DNA from: a virus
Virus record (IMG/VR): IMGVR_UViG_3300045921_000035
Coordinates: 1-45,563 of that record
DNA: 45,563 bases
Strand: one strand, 5' to 3'
A program made the translations under genes and the position numbers. Below are positions 26,889 to 33,842 of the stretch, one piece after another (the stretch's first letter is position 1; the number at the start of each line of letters is the position of its first letter). Under the pieces are notes generated by a model. The model ran no database searches, was not told the origin of the DNA, and was given only the letters and a program-made list of their open reading frames with translations.

Positions 26889-27087
26889 TGAATTGCCTCT
26901 CCAGTCTTTCGAGAGTTGCAACATCACGGTCACGCAAACGGTTGAGACGCGCAGCATCATCAACGGCCCGCGAGGCCCATTCAATAATCCCTTGTTCGTT
27001 GTGGAGCAGTGCCGTGGTCAACACACGACCAAATGCATCAATCTGCTTTTGCGTCAGGAACGAAAGTCCCAAGAGCTTCTGCAACAT
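26839..27087 (-). CDS. Small helical protein, unknown
   Basis: This 82-residue protein is placed at the ATG at 27087, which has GAGAGG 9 bases upstream; a longer frame begins with TTG far inside the preceding gene. The sequence is helical and charged (LTQKQIDAFGRVLTTALL, RDRDVATLERLERQFNG) with no recognised motif. It overlaps the upstream gene (27038-27328) and the start of the helicase gene by 50 bases each, so expression is tightly coupled. It may assist the helicase or regulate it, but this is inferred from position only. Confidence 0.6.
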   Translation of the reverse strand: MLQKLLGLSFLTQKQIDAFGRVLTTALLHNEQGIIEWASRAVDDAARLNRLRDRDVATLERLERQFNGSEYYNLPRSGAVTA

Positions 27088-27328
27088 GTTCCTTATCCTC
27101 TCCAACAATCTTTGCTGCGACGTAGAAGCAGCACCAACGTCCAAATGAACTTTTGCTTATGCCAAGTGCAGCACAGGCTTGCTCAATTATCTCCATCTCT
27201 TGCTTAGATGTGAAGATTTTGAAGTTGGTGTTGAACTTGTTAACAGCGTAGATACCTCTAGAGCGGGGAATGTGCGATGGACGCGGTATTGTCACAGTCA
27301 GTAGTTGGTAAACTGTGTCATCTATCAC
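27038..27328 (-). CDS. Small protein with helical C-terminal half, possible DNA-binding
   Basis: This 96-residue protein uses GTG at 27328, chosen because GGAG lies 7 bases upstream, while a TTG at 27343 lacks one. Residues about 40-75 (FTSKQEMEIIEQACAALGIS, then KSSFGRWCCFYVAAKIV) have the helix-turn-helix rhythm of ribbon-helix-helix or sigma-like small proteins. The N-terminal part is short strands. It is the first gene after the hairpin region at 27343-27391 and precedes the helicase operon. A DNA-binding regulatory role is possible but unproven. Confidence 0.6.
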   Translation of the reverse strand: MIDDTVYQLLTVTIPRPSHIPRSRGIYAVNKFNTNFKIFTSKQEMEIIEQACAALGISKSSFGRWCCFYVAAKIVGEDKEHVAEALGTFVPDAKAD

Positions 27329-27342
27329 GTCATTGCTCCACA

Positions 27343-27391
27343 ACTACAAGGTTGTTAGGAGTTGTAGTTCTGTCCAACCACAACTCCTAAC
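27343..27391 (-). promoter_or_regulatory. Alternative hairpins before the helicase operon (attenuator-like)
   Basis: On the minus strand a 12-bp perfect inverted repeat pairs 27380-27391 with 27354-27365 (loop 14). A second 7-bp repeat pairs 27362-27368 with 27343-27349. The two use overlapping bases and cannot form together. The second lies just upstream of the GGAG of the 27328 gene. There is no T tract, so a simple terminator is less likely than attenuation, RNA processing or translation control. Confidence 0.55.
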
Positions 27392-27401
27392 ATCTCCGCC
27401 G

Positions 27402-27659
27402 TTACGCAGCAGGAGCAGCAGGCTTGCGCGCCGGAGCAGGCGGCAGGTCAATCTTGATAACCGCTCCGGTCACGGAACCGGCAGTAACCAGTTCCAGCAG
27501 CTTGCCAGTATCGCGCTCAACCTTCAACTCCACATCTTCCTTGCTGAAGTTGAGATAGCCGCCATTGCCATCCTTGATGCGAAGCACGCCATACAGCGGC
27601 TTGGCGGTGCGAGTGAAAGAGGCACGCTTGCGGGTAGTTTCGGTCTTGGCTTCGGCCAT
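27402..27659 (-). CDS. Small basic protein with Ala/Pro-rich tail, unknown
   Basis: This 85-residue protein is placed at the second ATG (27659) because AAAGGA lies 6-7 bases before it; an ATG at 27677 has a poor site. It is basic at the N-terminus (TTRKRASFTRTAKPLYGVLRI in part). A small beta core follows (DGNGGYLNFSKEDVELKVERD), and it ends in a Pro/Ala tail. Codon use is GC-rich compared with its neighbours, suggesting high expression. A sigma70-like promoter with a 17-bp spacer lies upstream (27713-27741). It sits between the DUF669-like gene and the helicase genes. A nucleic-acid-binding accessory role is possible. Confidence 0.68.
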   Translation of the reverse strand: MAEAKTETTRKRASFTRTAKPLYGVLRIKDGNGGYLNFSKEDVELKVERDTGKLLELVTAGSVTGAVIKIDLPPAPARKPAAPAA

Positions 27660-27712
27660 TGCTCTGTCCTTTTTCATAGGTCTAAGTCGTTCCCCTCATT
27701 GGGAACACCTGA

Positions 27713-27741
27713 TTTATACTAAAGAGGCAGATTGCCGTCAA
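27713..27741 (-). promoter_or_regulatory. Sigma70-like promoter, minus strand
   Basis: On the minus strand TTGACG (27736-27741) and TATAAA (27713-27718) are separated by 17 bp, predicting a start near 27706. It would drive the 27402-27659 gene and perhaps the helicase, kinase and polymerase genes beyond. It lacks the TTGACATA extension and the TG before -10 seen in the other early promoters, so it may be regulated differently. Confidence 0.75.
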
Positions 27742-27760
27742 TAGCAAAGTGCCTCTTTAG
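27719..27760. repeat. 11-bp inverted repeat around the promoter
   Basis: CTAAAGAGGCA (27719-27729) is the exact reverse complement of 27750-27760, with 20 bases between. One arm abuts the -10 box and the other lies upstream of the -35 box. It lies just after the stop of the DUF669-like gene, so it could act as that gene's terminator hairpin, as an operator, or both. Confidence 0.7.
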
Positions 27761-27778
27761 CATCACATCATGCGCTTT

Positions 27779-28318
27779 TTACGGCGCAAGCACGCGGTCG
27801 ATTTCCGAGCGGGCTTCACCCTCCCACTCGCCAATCTTGACGCTGACGGTGGCGGTGAGGCCCACCCAGTCGTTAACGTCAATCTGCGAACCCATCTTGG
27901 CACCGATAGCCTCGCAGAACTTGCGGATGCGGTGACGGTCTTTCACCGTATCTTCGAGCACAAGCCGGTTGAACACCAGCGTCATGCCGTCCGGGTCGCC
28001 ATCGGTGAAGTCAGCGGGATACTGGTCAGAGGGAATGTAGAAGGTAATCGCAGCATACTTGTTACCCTTCTGCGAAACCTTCACATCCACTGCACGGATT
28101 TCCGCCGTGTATTCACCCGCAGGAAGCGGGGCCGGAGCCTCTGCATTGGCGATATTCTCCGAGAAAGTAAGAATGCTCTCACTCATCTTCTGTCCTTCGT
28201 TTGTTGCAACAAGAGGCTTGGTTGAAACAGGTGCAGCCGCCTCACATACTGCACTGCTATCCTTGGCGTTATTGCCTTTGGATTTCTTATTGCGGGATAG
28301 GGATTTTGTTGAAGCCAT
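27779..28318 (-). CDS. DUF669-like recombination accessory protein
   Basis: This protein has up to 179 residues from the ATG at 28318. A second ATG at 28186 (MSESILTF) has a better AAGGA site 6-7 bases upstream and would give 135 residues. The N-terminal 44 residues are Lys/Ser/Ala-rich and probably disordered. The core (LPAGEYTAEIRAVDVKVSQKGN, ITFYIPSD, FCEAIGAKMGSQIDVNDWVGLTA in part) resembles DUF669, an OB-like family found beside phage annealing proteins. The Sak4-like ATPase gene is immediately upstream and overlaps it by 32 bases. It probably binds single-stranded DNA during replication or recombination. Codons are GC-rich, indicating strong expression. Confidence 0.72.
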   Translation of the reverse strand: MASTKSLSRNKKSKGNNAKDSSAVCEAAAPVSTKPLVATNEGQKMSESILTFSENIANAEAPAPLPAGEYTAEIRAVDVKVSQKGNKYAAITFYIPSDQYPADFTDGDPDGMTLVFNRLVLEDTVKDRHRIRKFCEAIGAKMGSQIDVNDWVGLTATVSVKIGEWEGEARSEIDRVLAP

Positions 28319-29090
28319 TGTCTTCCCACTCCTTGATAAAGGCTGTAAGACTGTGCTCACCGCCCGCTTCGTCATCTTGCGAATACTTCAAGATGAACTC
28401 GATTTCTTTTCTGGCATCGAACATGCGCGTCTTCATCGGTTTACGCATTCTGCCCGGTCGCACCATGATGCGGCGCTGCTTGCCATCATCTGACAAGTGC
28501 CAAACCTCGCTAATCTGCAATCCAGCTTGCGAAGTCATCTTGCCACCAAGCATTAGCGTGTAGTTGAGGAAGTTGCCTTCTTTGTCATTCTCACGGTCTT
28601 CATGGCTAGTGAAGACAATGTGCTTGTTGTATTTGTTTGTCAAACGCAACAAGCTTGTCATCATTCGCAGGGTAATAGCGTTGCGAGCGCCATACGCACC
28701 TGGAGAGGGGCGTTCGAGAGTTGCGCCCTTAGTGATGCTAACGCCCTTTTCGACAGCCAATTGGCTATACGCAGTTGTGCTGTCCACCACCACACTTTCA
28801 ATACCCACAGCTTCATCTTGCAATAGCTTGCTAAGATTGAGAGGGTCGTCACTGTTGAACTTGTCAACGACACTGCTTTTCTCTCCTGATAAGTCTAGCA
28901 CAATAACATCACTGCGCTGGCCAAGTGATGCAGGGCCATCCGGGTCGAAGTTGATAAGCAACTTCTTACCGGGAGCACTGCACGCATACACAGTCTTTCC
29001 TGTGCCGGGAGGCCCCCATAACAACAGTGACATGCGTTGCTGTGTTTCGGTTAGGCTTTTGACACTAAAGCCGCCAAGGTTGATTTCCAT
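28287..29090 (-). CDS. Sak4-like (AAA_24, RecA-fold) ATPase
   Basis: This 267-residue protein has Walker A GPPGTGKT (26-33) and a Walker B-like ESVVVDSTT near residue 98. HIVFTSHEDREND and a short beta C-terminal half follow. This is the AAA_24 / phage nucleotide-binding family, which includes Sak4 single-strand annealing proteins related to RecA. It starts in a TAATG overlap with the upstream coiled-coil gene and is followed by the DUF669-like gene. Together with the Cas4/RecB-type nuclease gene upstream this makes a plausible phage recombination set. Confidence 0.85.
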   Translation of the reverse strand: MEINLGGFSVKSLTETQQRMSLLLWGPPGTGKTVYACSAPGKKLLINFDPDGPASLGQRSDVIVLDLSGEKSSVVDKFNSDDPLNLSKLLQDEAVGIESVVVDSTTAYSQLAVEKGVSITKGATLERPSPGAYGARNAITLRMMTSLLRLTNKYNKHIVFTSHEDRENDKEGNFLNYTLMLGGKMTSQAGLQISEVWHLSDDGKQRRIMVRPGRMRKPMKTRMFDARKEIEFILKYSQDDEAGGEHSLTAFIKEWEDNGFNKIPIPQ

Positions 29091-29422
29091 TATGGCAACC
29101 TCGATGCTTGATACTCGACAGCATTGAGCAGACTGTCAATGTCCGAAACCAGTTTTGACATAGAAGACACAAGGTCTGGCTGCAACGGCTCAGACATTCC
29201 TGACACATTGTTGTTGGACATTGAAGGCGCTACAGGCTGGTCTAGACCATACACACTGTTTGTGCTGTTACACAAACTGTTACGCAGGATTTCCAGCCTA
29301 CTGGCAAAAGCTTCGAGTGCTGCTCGAATATTCTCCAACCGCTGCCGATTTCTGACGCTTTCACTATCTGCTACTTTCGGCAGAGATGCTGCTGGTGCTG
29401 TTCCAACATGGTATTCCATCAT
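29090..29422 (-). CDS. Helical protein of the recombination operon, unknown
   Basis: This 110-residue protein starts in a TGATG overlap with the nuclease gene and ends in an overlap with the Sak4-like gene. Residues 20-55 form an amphipathic helix (RLENIRAALEAFASRLEILRNS) and 85-108 form another, with a Ser/Asn/Pro linker between. It carries no catalytic motif. The coupling to nuclease and ATPase genes suggests a bridging or regulatory subunit. The family is not recognised. Confidence 0.65.
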   Translation of the reverse strand: MMEYHVGTAPAASLPKVADSESVRNRQRLENIRAALEAFASRLEILRNSLCNSTNSVYGLDQPVAPSMSNNNVSGMSEPLQPDLVSSMSKLVSDIDSLLNAVEYQASRLP

Positions 29423-30528
29423 CAGTCACTCCCTTGATTAACTTCATGCAGAGGCGACCACTCATATGTAGTCATTTCCTCTAACATTAGTTGCTGGTCT
29501 TCACTGCTACTGTCACAAAACGGTATCAAGCTGCATGGCCTGAAATACCGATTACAAGAGTGTGTGTAGTGCGGTGCATTCCAAGGCTCATCCCGAAACT
29601 GCTGGTCAATCAAGGCTGTTGACAAGAACCAATGACACCACCGTGTGAAGTGGAAGTCTTTTCTTGTAACAGGCTCACGGACAACGCCGCCATACTCCAT
29701 TGAGCGAGGAAGTGGCACTGTCATGCCAAACACGTCTGCTGCATTGATTGGTGCACCTGCATGAACGCTCAACGCAAACATGTAACCAGTGATTTGAGTT
29801 GCAAGGGCGAAGGAGTGTCGCCATGCATCATCGAGACGGGAAGCAGTCTTGTTCTCATGTAACACAAGATTGCCTTTGTCGTTTACATGAAGACCATCTG
29901 CCTTCCCTATGTAACGGAAGAGAAGTTCTCTACCATCTTCCAACTCGAATGTCAATACAACATCGAACGGAACCTCGATGCCCACATCACTTTTTTCATC
30001 GGTGGGGTCGCGCACCCATATCTTGTGCCTGCGCCAGTTCCACCTATCTACATATAGTATGCAGGCTTCTTCCAGGTTACTATACGTGCGCCGCTTGTCG
30101 CGCGGGTCATCGTAAAAACCTGTTGTCTCTAGTGCAGCAAGTGCGAAGTCCATTGAGCGACTTCTTTCATCCCCATCGCGGACAGCACCAAGAATAGCAT
30201 TGTAGCGGTCACTGCCAAACAGACGTAACCCATGATAGTGAGCAAGTCCTTCATGGCCATCATACTCCTTCAATTGCCACAAACGAACAGCAGCAAACAC
30301 ATCATGTGCAGCCTGTCCCATTTCTAGTGCCATCGCACGACCACTCAATTCACCCATTCGCTTGTGAAGCGAATAAGTCACAATACCCCAAACGGGGCAT
30401 GTGTTGATAGCTTGTAGCTTGGTGTTGTCATACGCCGGTATGTGTGCGTCAGCTTCCGTTGCCATCCTCAAAGCTACGCTCTTGATTTGGGAAGGAACCA
30501 GCATTTGGGGCAGGGTCTTCATCTGCAT
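29422..30528 (-). CDS. PD-(D/E)XK nuclease with Fe-S type Cys pattern (Cas4/RecB-like)
   Basis: This 368-residue protein is placed at the ATG at 30528, which has AGGAG 5-6 bases upstream; an earlier TTG lacks a good site. Motifs include H75 in GQAAHDVF, D211 in GKADGL, E225-N-K227 in LHENKTAS, and Q245 with Y249 (QITGY). Cys44 (INTCPVW) plus C325, C332 and C338 match the four-Cys Fe-S arrangement of Cas4 and AddB-type nucleases. It likely resects DNA ends for the Sak4-like protein. It overlaps the 30449-30787 gene by 80 bases, which is unusual. Confidence 0.82.
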   Translation of the reverse strand: MQMKTLPQMLVPSQIKSVALRMATEADAHIPAYDNTKLQAINTCPVWGIVTYSLHKRMGELSGRAMALEMGQAAHDVFAAVRLWQLKEYDGHEGLAHYHGLRLFGSDRYNAILGAVRDGDERSRSMDFALAALETTGFYDDPRDKRRTYSNLEEACILYVDRWNWRRHKIWVRDPTDEKSDVGIEVPFDVVLTFELEDGRELLFRYIGKADGLHVNDKGNLVLHENKTASRLDDAWRHSFALATQITGYMFALSVHAGAPINAADVFGMTVPLPRSMEYGGVVREPVTRKDFHFTRWCHWFLSTALIDQQFRDEPWNAPHYTHSCNRYFRPCSLIPFCDSSSEDQQLMLEEMTTYEWSPLHEVNQGSD

Positions 30529-30787
30529 ACTTTCTCCTGAAACGTTCAACTTCTTGTGATATGTTACCCTGCGCTGTTGTTACCTGCTCAAGCAAGCCCA
30601 TCATCTGCTCGAACATAGTTGCCATGTCTGCTACGGCTTTGCTATGCACATGCAAAATCTCAGCCATGTTGATTAACAGCGTAACAACTTTCGGGTCAAC
30701 GTTGGCTTCTTTCAACTCGAAAGCAACGTCACGGCCTCGCAGTGTAAGGCCATCACGTTCACCAACTTTTGTAGCCACTCTGGCCAT
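30449..30787 (-). CDS. Helical protein, unknown, overlapping the nuclease gene
   Basis: This 112-residue protein starts directly after the TAA of the upstream gene (TAAATG). Helical segments such as NMAEILHVHSKAVADMATMFEQMMGLLEQV (split) are followed by a Pro/Asn/Arg-rich tail. Its last 80 bases also encode the start of the nuclease in another frame. Coupled translation and location suggest an accessory to the recombination set. The family is not recognised. Confidence 0.62.
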   Translation of the reverse strand: MARVATKVGERDGLTLRGRDVAFELKEANVDPKVVTLLINMAEILHVHSKAVADMATMFEQMMGLLEQVTTAQGNISQEVERFRRKYADEDPAPNAGSFPNQERSFEDGNGS

Positions 30788-31111
30788 TTAGCTATCTCCT
30801 GATAACTTGTTGAGATTGGACACATTGTCGCCAAGAGATAGACGCAACACAGCAACATCGGCAAGATACTTGTCGAGTGTTCCAAATGCTTTGTCTATCC
30901 GTTGTAGGATGTTGTCGATTTGGTCGAGCCGCTTGTTGAAAAGCTCAATATCTTTCTGCTCTTTGGCTTTTGCCTTAGCAGCTTGAGCCTCTTTGAACAA
31001 GCGCACAGCGGCCATGCGCTTTTCTCTGATACGCAATATGTGCATATTCAGTTCGCCTGCTGTCATTGTCTTGACATGCTGGCGGTCAAAAGGTGTGTCT
31101 TTGTAAGTCAT
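30788..31111 (-). CDS. Coiled-coil protein, unknown
   Basis: This 107-residue protein is Lys/Ala/Asp/Leu-rich, with a long helix from about residue 20 to 100 (RIREKRMAAVRLFKEAQAAK, then DIELFNKRLDQIDNILQRID). The start overlaps the stop of the upstream gene by 4 bases. It has no motif. It belongs to the same operon as the nuclease and Sak4-like genes. Confidence 0.65.
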   Translation of the reverse strand: MTYKDTPFDRQHVKTMTAGELNMHILRIREKRMAAVRLFKEAQAAKAKAKEQKDIELFNKRLDQIDNILQRIDKAFGTLDKYLADVAVLRLSLGDNVSNLNKLSGDS

Positions 31112-31326
31112 TGTGAAGGCAACCCATCAATGAACTTCTCTGCGGCGCGGATAGCAGCGATTTGTGTATCTGCTTCATCCTCGAACACCGTAATATGTGT
31201 TCGCTCTACACGCCACAACCATTTTTTGGTTGCTGGAATAAACTTGACGTAATAGGTCTGCTTCTTGTAAGTCTTGCGAAGCTGTTTTGGCTCTGGCCGT
31301 TTTAGCGGCACTACATTATCTGTCAT
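31108..31326 (-). CDS. Small basic protein, unknown
   Basis: This 72-residue protein has AAGGATAACAC directly before its ATG. It is basic in its first half (KRPEPKQLRKTYKKQTYYVKF) with a small beta core and a helix at the end (ADTQIAAIRAAEKFID). It is the first gene of the nuclease/Sak4 operon after the gap at 31327-31529. The fold is compatible with a nucleic-acid-binding protein. The family is not recognised. Confidence 0.65.
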   Translation of the reverse strand: MTDNVVPLKRPEPKQLRKTYKKQTYYVKFIPATKKWLWRVERTHITVFEDEADTQIAAIRAAEKFIDGLPSQ

Positions 31327-31529
31327 GTGTTATCCTTGATTGGTAAAAGAAACCTTCCCTGATGAATAACATTCATCCGCATCAGGGAACTACAGCCGGA
31401 TTGGCGTGTGCAGTGCACCTGTTATTGCTGTCATGACGTGCGTTGGTGAAGCACTGGTAGGTTTAGTGCTGTCCGAAAGGCAAGACACATGTTATGCTTA
31501 AACACAACACGCTCACCCGCACAGTCATG
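31327..31529 (-). other. Non-coding gap of about 200 bp with terminator, no clear promoter
   Basis: No gene fits here. The gap holds the hairpin at 31355-31389 and a stretch of unmatched sequence. No TTGACA/TATAAT pair is visible on the minus strand, so the downstream operon may use an unrecognised promoter or read-through. A short non-coding RNA cannot be excluded. Confidence 0.5.
31355..31389 (-). terminator. Intrinsic terminator (minus strand)
   Basis: A perfect 10-bp stem pairs CATCAGGGAA (31380-31389) with 31355-31364 around a 15-base loop. On the minus strand it is followed within a few bases by a pyrimidine run containing TTTCTTTT. It lies after the 31530-32187 genes and before the nuclease operon, so it separates two early transcription units. 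Confidence 0.75.
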
Positions 31530-31967
31530 TTAGATGGTGCTGACTTCGATTACGGTGGCGCCAGCACGAGGCTTGGTAGCTGCCTTCAACACTTCTTGTG
31601 CGACTGCTTCACCAAACTTATCGACAAGAACATCTGTTAACATCTTCTTGTCGATTGTGCTGCTTGCCGCGTTGCGCTTGACGCTAACAACAAAGTTGTG
31701 GCCGTTGTAGGTTACATGGCTGCCAACACCGAGCTTGTCGTAGTTCCCCAGCACACCACACGACAAGGCTTCATTCTTTGCAGCCTCCCAACGCTTGTCA
31801 GCAAGCTTGCGAAGGTGATTGGCAATGAACAATTCATGCACTACACCGCCACGATTGTCACGCGGGTCATCGAATTGTGCTGGCATCAGTGGTGCAGTGC
31901 CATTGCTGCGGCCAATGTCGCTAAACTTGCGATTGACCTTGCTAACCAACTGTTCAATCTCGTTCAT
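31530..31967 (-). CDS. Early protein, unknown
   Basis: This 145-residue protein is placed at the ATG at 31967 with AGGA 8 bases and GGAG 3 bases upstream; a longer frame runs into the upstream gene. It is mixed alpha/beta and basic: an N-terminal helix, then FDDPRDNRGG, a helix LFIANHLRKLADKRWEAAKNEAL, a beta hairpin GSHVTYNGHNFVVSVKR and helices at the end. It has no known catalytic motif. It lies at the end of the operon driven by the promoter at 32570-32598 and before the terminator at 31355. Confidence 0.65.
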   Translation of the reverse strand: MNEIEQLVSKVNRKFSDIGRSNGTAPLMPAQFDDPRDNRGGVVHELFIANHLRKLADKRWEAAKNEALSCGVLGNYDKLGVGSHVTYNGHNFVVSVKRNAASSTIDKKMLTDVLVDKFGEAVAQEVLKAATKPRAGATVIEVSTI

Positions 31968-32187
31968 TGGCTCCGTCCTTTCGTGTGTCTGGATGCAAAC
32001 GCTTGTAGTCAGCGATTGCATTCACAATCTGTGTTTGCTGTTGCAGCAGCATATCCATCACGGCTTGATGCCCGCTCAACTGGCTCAGTCGTTTGGATAA
32101 GATGACAAGTTCCGCGGTGACAGCAACTTTTTCGTCATCGTAGATATTGCCATCACTATCTACGAATGCAGTAATCTGCTTAATCAT
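31954..32187 (-). CDS. Small helical protein, unknown
   Basis: This 77-residue protein starts at an ATG that overlaps the stop of the 32187-32516 gene by one base and overlaps the next gene by 14 bases. It begins with a short strand (MIKQITAFVDSDGNIYDDEK) and continues as one long helix with Gln-rich repeats (DMLLQQQTQIVNAI). It has no motif and is part of a three-gene early operon. Confidence 0.62.
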   Translation of the reverse strand: MIKQITAFVDSDGNIYDDEKVAVTAELVILSKRLSQLSGHQAVMDMLLQQQTQIVNAIADYKRLHPDTRKDGANERD

Positions 32188-32516
32188 CAGTCAACCTCGT
32201 CTGATGAAACAGCAGATGCATCAATGATTTGGGGGACTGTCTCGTGCGACAAGGACAGTGGCACGTCAACGCTATCAGGTGTTGATGTTGCGACTTGGAA
32301 CATCTGCACAAACTTTTCCAGTGCATCCCTCATTGTCGTGCCTTTGGCCTCGATGCGTGTCGGATGGTAACACTCAATACACCATGACACTTTTACATCA
32401 CTGCTGATGAACGTCTGTTCCGCGCGCGCGTGAATGTAGATGCTGTAATCCATGTTGCCTGTGCGCTCACGCAGTTCGGCAATCGCTTCGGCAAACTCGT
32501 TCGGCTTGGTAAACAT
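32187..32516 (-). CDS. Early protein, unknown, first gene of operon
   Basis: This 109-residue protein starts at the ATG at 32516, with AAAGGTGGA 5-6 bases upstream; an upstream extension would overlap the promoter. It has a helical N-terminus (EFAEAIAELRERTG), a short beta segment (YSIYIHARAEQTFISSD, VSWCIECYH) and a Ser/Asp-rich tail. It has no recognised family. It follows the promoter at 32570-32598 by about 50 bases. Confidence 0.66.
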   Translation of the reverse strand: MFTKPNEFAEAIAELRERTGNMDYSIYIHARAEQTFISSDVKVSWCIECYHPTRIEAKGTTMRDALEKFVQMFQVATSTPDSVDVPLSLSHETVPQIIDASAVSSDEVD

Positions 32517-32569
32517 ATGTTCCACCTTTCTGCTTGTTTTGTAATGACGCCTTTCGCCATTACACTTAT

Positions 32570-32598
32570 ACCATAGCACAAAACACATGCTATGTCAA
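32570..32598 (-). promoter_or_regulatory. Early promoter, minus strand, with overlapping inverted repeat
   Basis: TTGACA (32593-32598), 17-bp spacer, TATGGT (32570-32575), with TG in the extended -10 position and the early TTGACATA form. The 7-bp inverted repeat CATAGCA (32572-32578) / TGCTATG (32588-32594) overlaps both boxes. Start near 32563. It drives the 32187-32516 gene and those beyond. Confidence 0.82.
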
Positions 32599-32608
32599 GT
32601 TGACACTA

Positions 32609-33028
32609 CTAGTGCACTACTGCTGACTGCGGAACAACACCCCATTCTTCCAACATCAAACTGGTAACACGCAGCAGCAACTGACCAACCTCAAGCAAAC
32701 ACTTGGAGCAATACACATTCTGTGGATGGCCAAACTCGTCGTCCTCGTCATCAGCATCCAACAAGAACCTCACGAAATGTGCCATAATTACGCGGTCAGT
32801 GTCGCTAATGCCAAGCTTGCTGTCACCAAAGCACAGCATCAGCAACACGTGACAGCCATCAAACAAGATGCTTCTTGCGCTGTGCCGGATAACAGTTCGA
32901 GCACTGTTGCACTCCGAGTTCTCAAACTTAGCAAGCTTTTGGCACAAAGAGATGGCCGCTTGGTGCGTGAGCATGAGTATCTCGACGTAATCATCGCGCC
33001 AAGGTGTTGTCCACTTAAGACTGGTCAT
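32609..33028 (-). CDS. Early protein, unknown, with CxxC
   Basis: This 139-residue protein is placed at the ATG at 33028 (33031 also possible), with AGAGG 6 bases upstream. It is largely helical with many Cys. A VYCSKCLLEVG segment (CxxC) near residue 110 and an acidic DADDEDDEFGH stretch are notable. It may bind a metal. It overlaps the HNH gene by 14 bases, so it is co-transcribed with it and lies just before the promoter at 32570. The family is not recognised. Confidence 0.62.
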   Translation of the reverse strand: MTSLKWTTPWRDDYVEILMLTHQAAISLCQKLAKFENSECNSARTVIRHSARSILFDGCHVLLMLCFGDSKLGISDTDRVIMAHFVRFLLDADDEDDEFGHPQNVYCSKCLLEVGQLLLRVTSLMLEEWGVVPQSAVVH

Positions 33029-33482
33029 CATCCACCTCTCTGTATTTCTTGCCTTGCACAATCTCAGTTACGGTGCTTCGACCAAGACCATACAACTTGG
33101 CAATGTGTTCGTGAGTATTGTTTGGGTCTTTCGCTAGTTTGCGAATTGCTCGCACTGTGTGATGCGGCAAGCCGTGTCGCTCTCTGTCACGCATATCCTT
33201 CATGTTCTCAACATGCGTTCCAATCTCGCCATGCTCAGGATTGCAGCATATTGGATTGTCACACTTGTGTCGAAACACGTCTGTGCGCTCAAGCTTTACA
33301 CCTTTGACCAGTTCATACACCAAGCGGTATGCCAGCACGTTCTTGCCTGCAAGCCTGAAATACGGACGGCCATTGCTTGACAATGCAGATGTGAACGGCC
33401 AGCATCGAGTGCCAAGCCGTTCACACATTGGCCCTGTTAGCATATTGATGTGCTTGAACACATCAGTAGGCTGATTAGCCAC
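33015..33482 (-). CDS. HNH homing-type endonuclease
   Basis: This 155-residue protein uses GTG with GGAG 7 bases upstream. FRHKCDNPICCNPEHGEIGTH (residues 70-90, in part) is the HNH_3-like core, with His72, Asn81 and His84 as expected. The C-terminal HTVRAIRKLAKDPNNTHEHIAKLYGLGRSTV is a helix-turn-helix like those of NUMOD-type homing nucleases. Such genes are usually free-standing selfish elements that cut phage DNA. Here the gene overlaps its neighbours by a few bases on both sides, so it is not simply inserted in a gap. An active enzyme is likely from the intact motif. Confidence 0.88.
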   Translation of the reverse strand: MANQPTDVFKHINMLTGPMCERLGTRCWPFTSALSSNGRPYFRLAGKNVLAYRLVYELVKGVKLERTDVFRHKCDNPICCNPEHGEIGTHVENMKDMRDRERHGLPHHTVRAIRKLAKDPNNTHEHIAKLYGLGRSTVTEIVQGKKYREVDDDQS

Positions 33483-33654
33483 GCTTTAACTCCGGCTCTA
33501 GAACACTTGCCATGTGGTCTAGAAGATACTTGGCGTAGTCGGTGAGCAGTATTCGGTCTCCAAACTCAAACTGCTCCTGTTCTAAAATTACTGCGTTGTT
33601 ATACGCATTGCAAAGCAGTTCATACTGCTCCATTGTGTATTGCTTGTTATCCAT
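33475..33654 (-). CDS. Small early protein (59 residues), unknown
   Basis: This reading frame begins at the ATG at 33654 inside the end of the upstream membrane protein gene and ends at the TAA at 33475, overlapping the HNH GTG by 8 bases. The product begins MDNKQYTMEQYELLCNAYNN, carries an ILEQEQFEFGDRILL segment, and ends in HMASVLEPELKRG. It is helical and acidic. Gene overlaps on both sides and the lack of other coding potential here support it. The function is unknown. Confidence 0.62.
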   Translation of the reverse strand: MDNKQYTMEQYELLCNAYNNAVILEQEQFEFGDRILLTDYAKYLLDHMASVLEPELKRG

Positions 33655-33835
33655 AGAACTTCATGCTCCAATCAATTGCCAAGCTTATCAAAGCCATTGC
33701 AGTCGCACCATAGATGAAGCCTGCTCGACGGCCTTCACGGTAGCTCTTTGCAATCTGCTCAGCAGTGCTTAATGCCTGTTTGGATGCGTTAGCATCAACA
33801 AGCCTGCGCGGCAAAGGCATGGGGTCTTTGCTCAC
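33647..33835 (-). CDS. Small single-pass membrane protein
   Basis: This 62-residue protein uses GTG at 33835 with AGGA 5 bases and GGGAG 10 bases upstream; a longer TTG frame lies inside the next gene. One hydrophobic helix (GFIYGATAMALISLAIDW, residues about 39-56) follows a basic helical N-terminus (SYREGRRA). It has no recognised motif. It is part of the same operon as the 33843-34409 gene. A host membrane target is possible. Confidence 0.66.
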   Translation of the reverse strand: MSKDPMPLPRRLVDANASKQALSTAEQIAKSYREGRRAGFIYGATAMALISLAIDWSMKFYG

Positions 33836-33842
33836 TGTTTTC

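Noticed and set aside
26889-26984. Longer N-terminus of the RecD-like helicase
   Set aside because: No good start signal and it lies within the upstream gene. The ATG at 26888 has GGAGAGG.
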